Shown piece after piece: positions 62,654-64,000 of a stretch of DNA of 64,000 bases; the first letter of the stretch is position 1; each line of letters begins with the position of its first letter. The translations under genes and the position numbers were made by a program. The DNA comes from Pedobacter nyackensis. GTDB taxonomy: Bacteria; Bacteroidota; Bacteroidia; Sphingobacteriales; Sphingobacteriaceae. The notes under the pieces were generated by a model, which had not been told where the DNA came from, did not search any database, and worked only from the letters and a program-made list of their open reading frames with translations. The stretch covers positions 211,237 to 275,236 of the forward strand of contig NZ_FWYB01000002.1 in NCBI RefSeq assembly GCF_900176505.1. Direction: 5' to 3'.

Positions 62654-64000
62654 ATGAGGAAGAAGATGAATTTAATGGCGTTATTGCTGGCCGGACTGGG
62701 ACTTTTAAGTTCTAGCACTTATGCCCAGCAATTACGCCAAGACCCTAACCTGGTAACAGGCAAGCTAAAAAATGGCTTTACCTATTACATTTATAAAAAC
62801 AATAAAACGCCAGGCAACTCGGTACTAAGGCTGTTTTTAAATGCGGGCTCTTTACAGGAAGAACCTAATCAGTTGGGTTTGGCCCACTTTATTGAACACA
62901 TGGCTTTTAATGGAACTAAACATTATTCAAAAAATGATGTGATTGAATTCCTGGAATCCAAAGGTGTAAAGTTCGGTGCCGACCTGAATGCACACACCAG
63001 TTTTGATGAAACGGTTTATAAGATCAGTATCAATACCAAGGATGAGAAAAATCTGGAGAAGTCTATCGACATTATGGCCGACTGGGCATTTGGAGTAACT
63101 TTCGATAGTCATGAAATAGATAAGGAACGCGGTGTGGTAATTGAAGAATGGCGCAGTAAGCAAGGTGCAGCAAACCGCTTAAGAGAGCAGTACTTGCCAG
63201 TACTATTTAATAAATCGAGATATGCAGAGCGCTTGCCTATCGGTAAAGTCCATATCCTGAAAAACTTTAAGCGCCAAACCATTGTTGATTTTTATGAGAA
63301 ATGGTACCGTCCGGATCTAATGTCCATTGCCATTGTAACAGATATTGATCCTAAAAAAGTTGAGTCTTATATCAAAAACGAGTTTAACCAGTATAAGGCT
63401 AAAAGTAAAGCACCAAGACTTTATTATGAACTACCTCAACACAGGGATACTTTATTTTCGATCCTTACAGACAAAGAGGCCAATGCTATTGAGCTGAGCG
63501 TTTTCAACAAGATCAAATCATTCAGCGGTATTAAAACCGAGCAGGATTACAAAGAGCAGCTGGCCAGAACGTTCTTTAACGCACTAGCTAAAAGCCGTTT
63601 TAGCAGAATATCGCAATTACAGAACGACTTCAAAGAAGGTAGTTTCTCTGTCAGCAATATTGTGTTAAAAAATGGAATCGTTTCAGGTGGAGCTTCTTTA
63701 TACCACGACAAGGTTAAGGAAGGGATTGCCCAATATTTAACAGAAACACAGCGGATTTTCCGCTATGGCTTTACCAACGATGAGTTAAAAAAATATAGAG
63801 ATGAATACATTGCTGCAATTAAACGCTCGGTAGCTGCAGAAGATAAAACTGCTGGCGAAACCTATATGAACGAGATTCATGATGTGTTTTACAATGGCAG
63901 TACCATGCTGGCAAAAGCAGACCGCAACAGACTTGCTTTAAAATATGCCACACAGATTGATTCACTTACTTTATTGAATTTATTAAGGTCGGTAAACAAA
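62654..64000 (+). CDS. M16-family zinc metallopeptidase (3' end beyond window)
   Basis: The frame starts at ATG 62654 (M-N-L-M at 62666 is an alternative), has a signal peptide ending T-Y-A-Q-Q, and is open to the last base, so the gene is incomplete here (449 codons visible). The inverted zinc motif H78-F-I-E81-H82 is intact, with F-L-N-A-G-S-L before it and the third-ligand region E-R-G-V-V-I-E-E-W-R-S about 80 residues later. M16 peptidases in Bacteroidota often have two such halves, the second inactive. As the last visible gene of a SusCD operon it suggests periplasmic degradation of imported peptides. Confidence 0.93.
   Translation, partial: MRKKMNLMALLLAGLGLLSSSTYAQQLRQDPNLVTGKLKNGFTYYIYKNNKTPGNSVLRLFLNAGSLQEEPNQLGLAHFIEHMAFNGTKHYSKNDVIEFLESKGVKFGADLNAHTSFDETVYKISINTKDEKNLEKSIDIMADWAFGVTFDSHEIDKERGVVIEEWRSKQGAANRLREQYLPVLFNKSRYAERLPIGKVHILKNFKRQTIVDFYEKWYRPDLMSIAIVTDIDPKKVESYIKNEFNQYKAKSKAPRLYYELPQHRDTLFSILTDKEANAIELSVFNKIKSFSGIKTEQDYKEQLARTFFNALAKSRFSRISQLQNDFKEGSFSVSNIVLKNGIVSGGASLYHDKVKEGIAQYLTETQRIFRYGFTNDELKKYRDEYIAAIKRSVAAEDKTAGETYMNEIHDVFYNGSTMLAKADRNRLALKYATQIDSLTLLNLLRSVNK

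Noticed and set aside
1..64000. CRISPR arrays, insertion sequences, rRNA operons or integrase-flanked islands
   Set aside because: I looked for regularly spaced repeats, transposase/integrase motifs and rRNA sequence and saw none; the only exact long repeat noticed is the tandem tRNA-Val pair.

Overview
The window reads as chromosome of a Bacteroidota bacterium, most likely Sphingobacteriaceae and Pedobacter-like (inference from gene content and style, not from a marker gene). Support comes from three SusC/SusD pairs, two ECF sigma/FecR/STN-receptor signalling sets, very few Shine-Dalgarno sequences, and promoters of the TTTG-N19-TAnnTTTG type typical of this phylum. The clearest promoter is upstream of two tRNA-Val genes (23071-23101). 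No rRNA, CRISPR array or insertion sequence was seen.

Left part (1-25.7 kb) is mostly housekeeping and scattered accessory genes. It opens with the 3' end of a GH3/serine-hydrolase fusion. A small regulated cassette follows: an S24-type repressor at 1432-2115, overlapping operator dyads at 2134-2167, and two divergent genes (2235-3377, internally duplicated and unrecognised; 3414-4319, a degenerate nucleotidyltransferase-like plus HEPN protein). Next come a 2OG-Fe(II) oxygenase, msrA, an NlpE-like lipoprotein, a pterin dehydratase, an SGNH lipoprotein with a FadL-like porin, a nitroreductase, a large MG2/plug-type secreted protein, a PspC/PadR pair, an atypical diadenylate-cyclase-family protein, and a DtxR regulator with a divergent TonB receptor sharing a textbook 16-bp dyad. 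DUF2130, rlmF, tandem tRNA-Val, recO-dgkA and a cytochrome c-sugar dehydrogenase fusion complete this part.

Middle part (25.8-48.1 kb) is a pectin-type polysaccharide utilisation locus. An ECF sigma factor and FecR anti-sigma precede an STN-SusC, SusD, FAD-dependent oxidoreductase, beta-helix protein, GH127 and GH78. A minus-strand insert follows (OsmC, Tat-exported phospholipase C, beta-propeller protein). Then comes a plus-strand operon of GH105 unsaturated rhamnogalacturonyl hydrolase, PQQ-type (AA12-like) sugar dehydrogenase, cytochrome c, and a broken second GH105. The enzyme set suggests rhamnose-, arabinofuranose- and unsaturated-uronate-containing glycans, with an oxidative periplasmic side branch.

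Right part (48.4-64 kb) holds two more import systems back to back. One, on the minus strand, is SusC-SusD-FAS1 lipoprotein-PKD-like lipoprotein with no enzyme. The other, on the plus strand, is ECF sigma-FecR-STN-SusC-SusD-lipoprotein-M16 metallopeptidase and runs off the window. Their shared 403-bp intergenic region contains a perfect 20-bp palindrome.

The best candidates for undescribed biology are the repressor/HEPN cassette (1432-4319), the DAC-family protein with an altered RHR motif (15810-16952), and the enzyme-free FAS1-linked SusCD locus with its palindrome.
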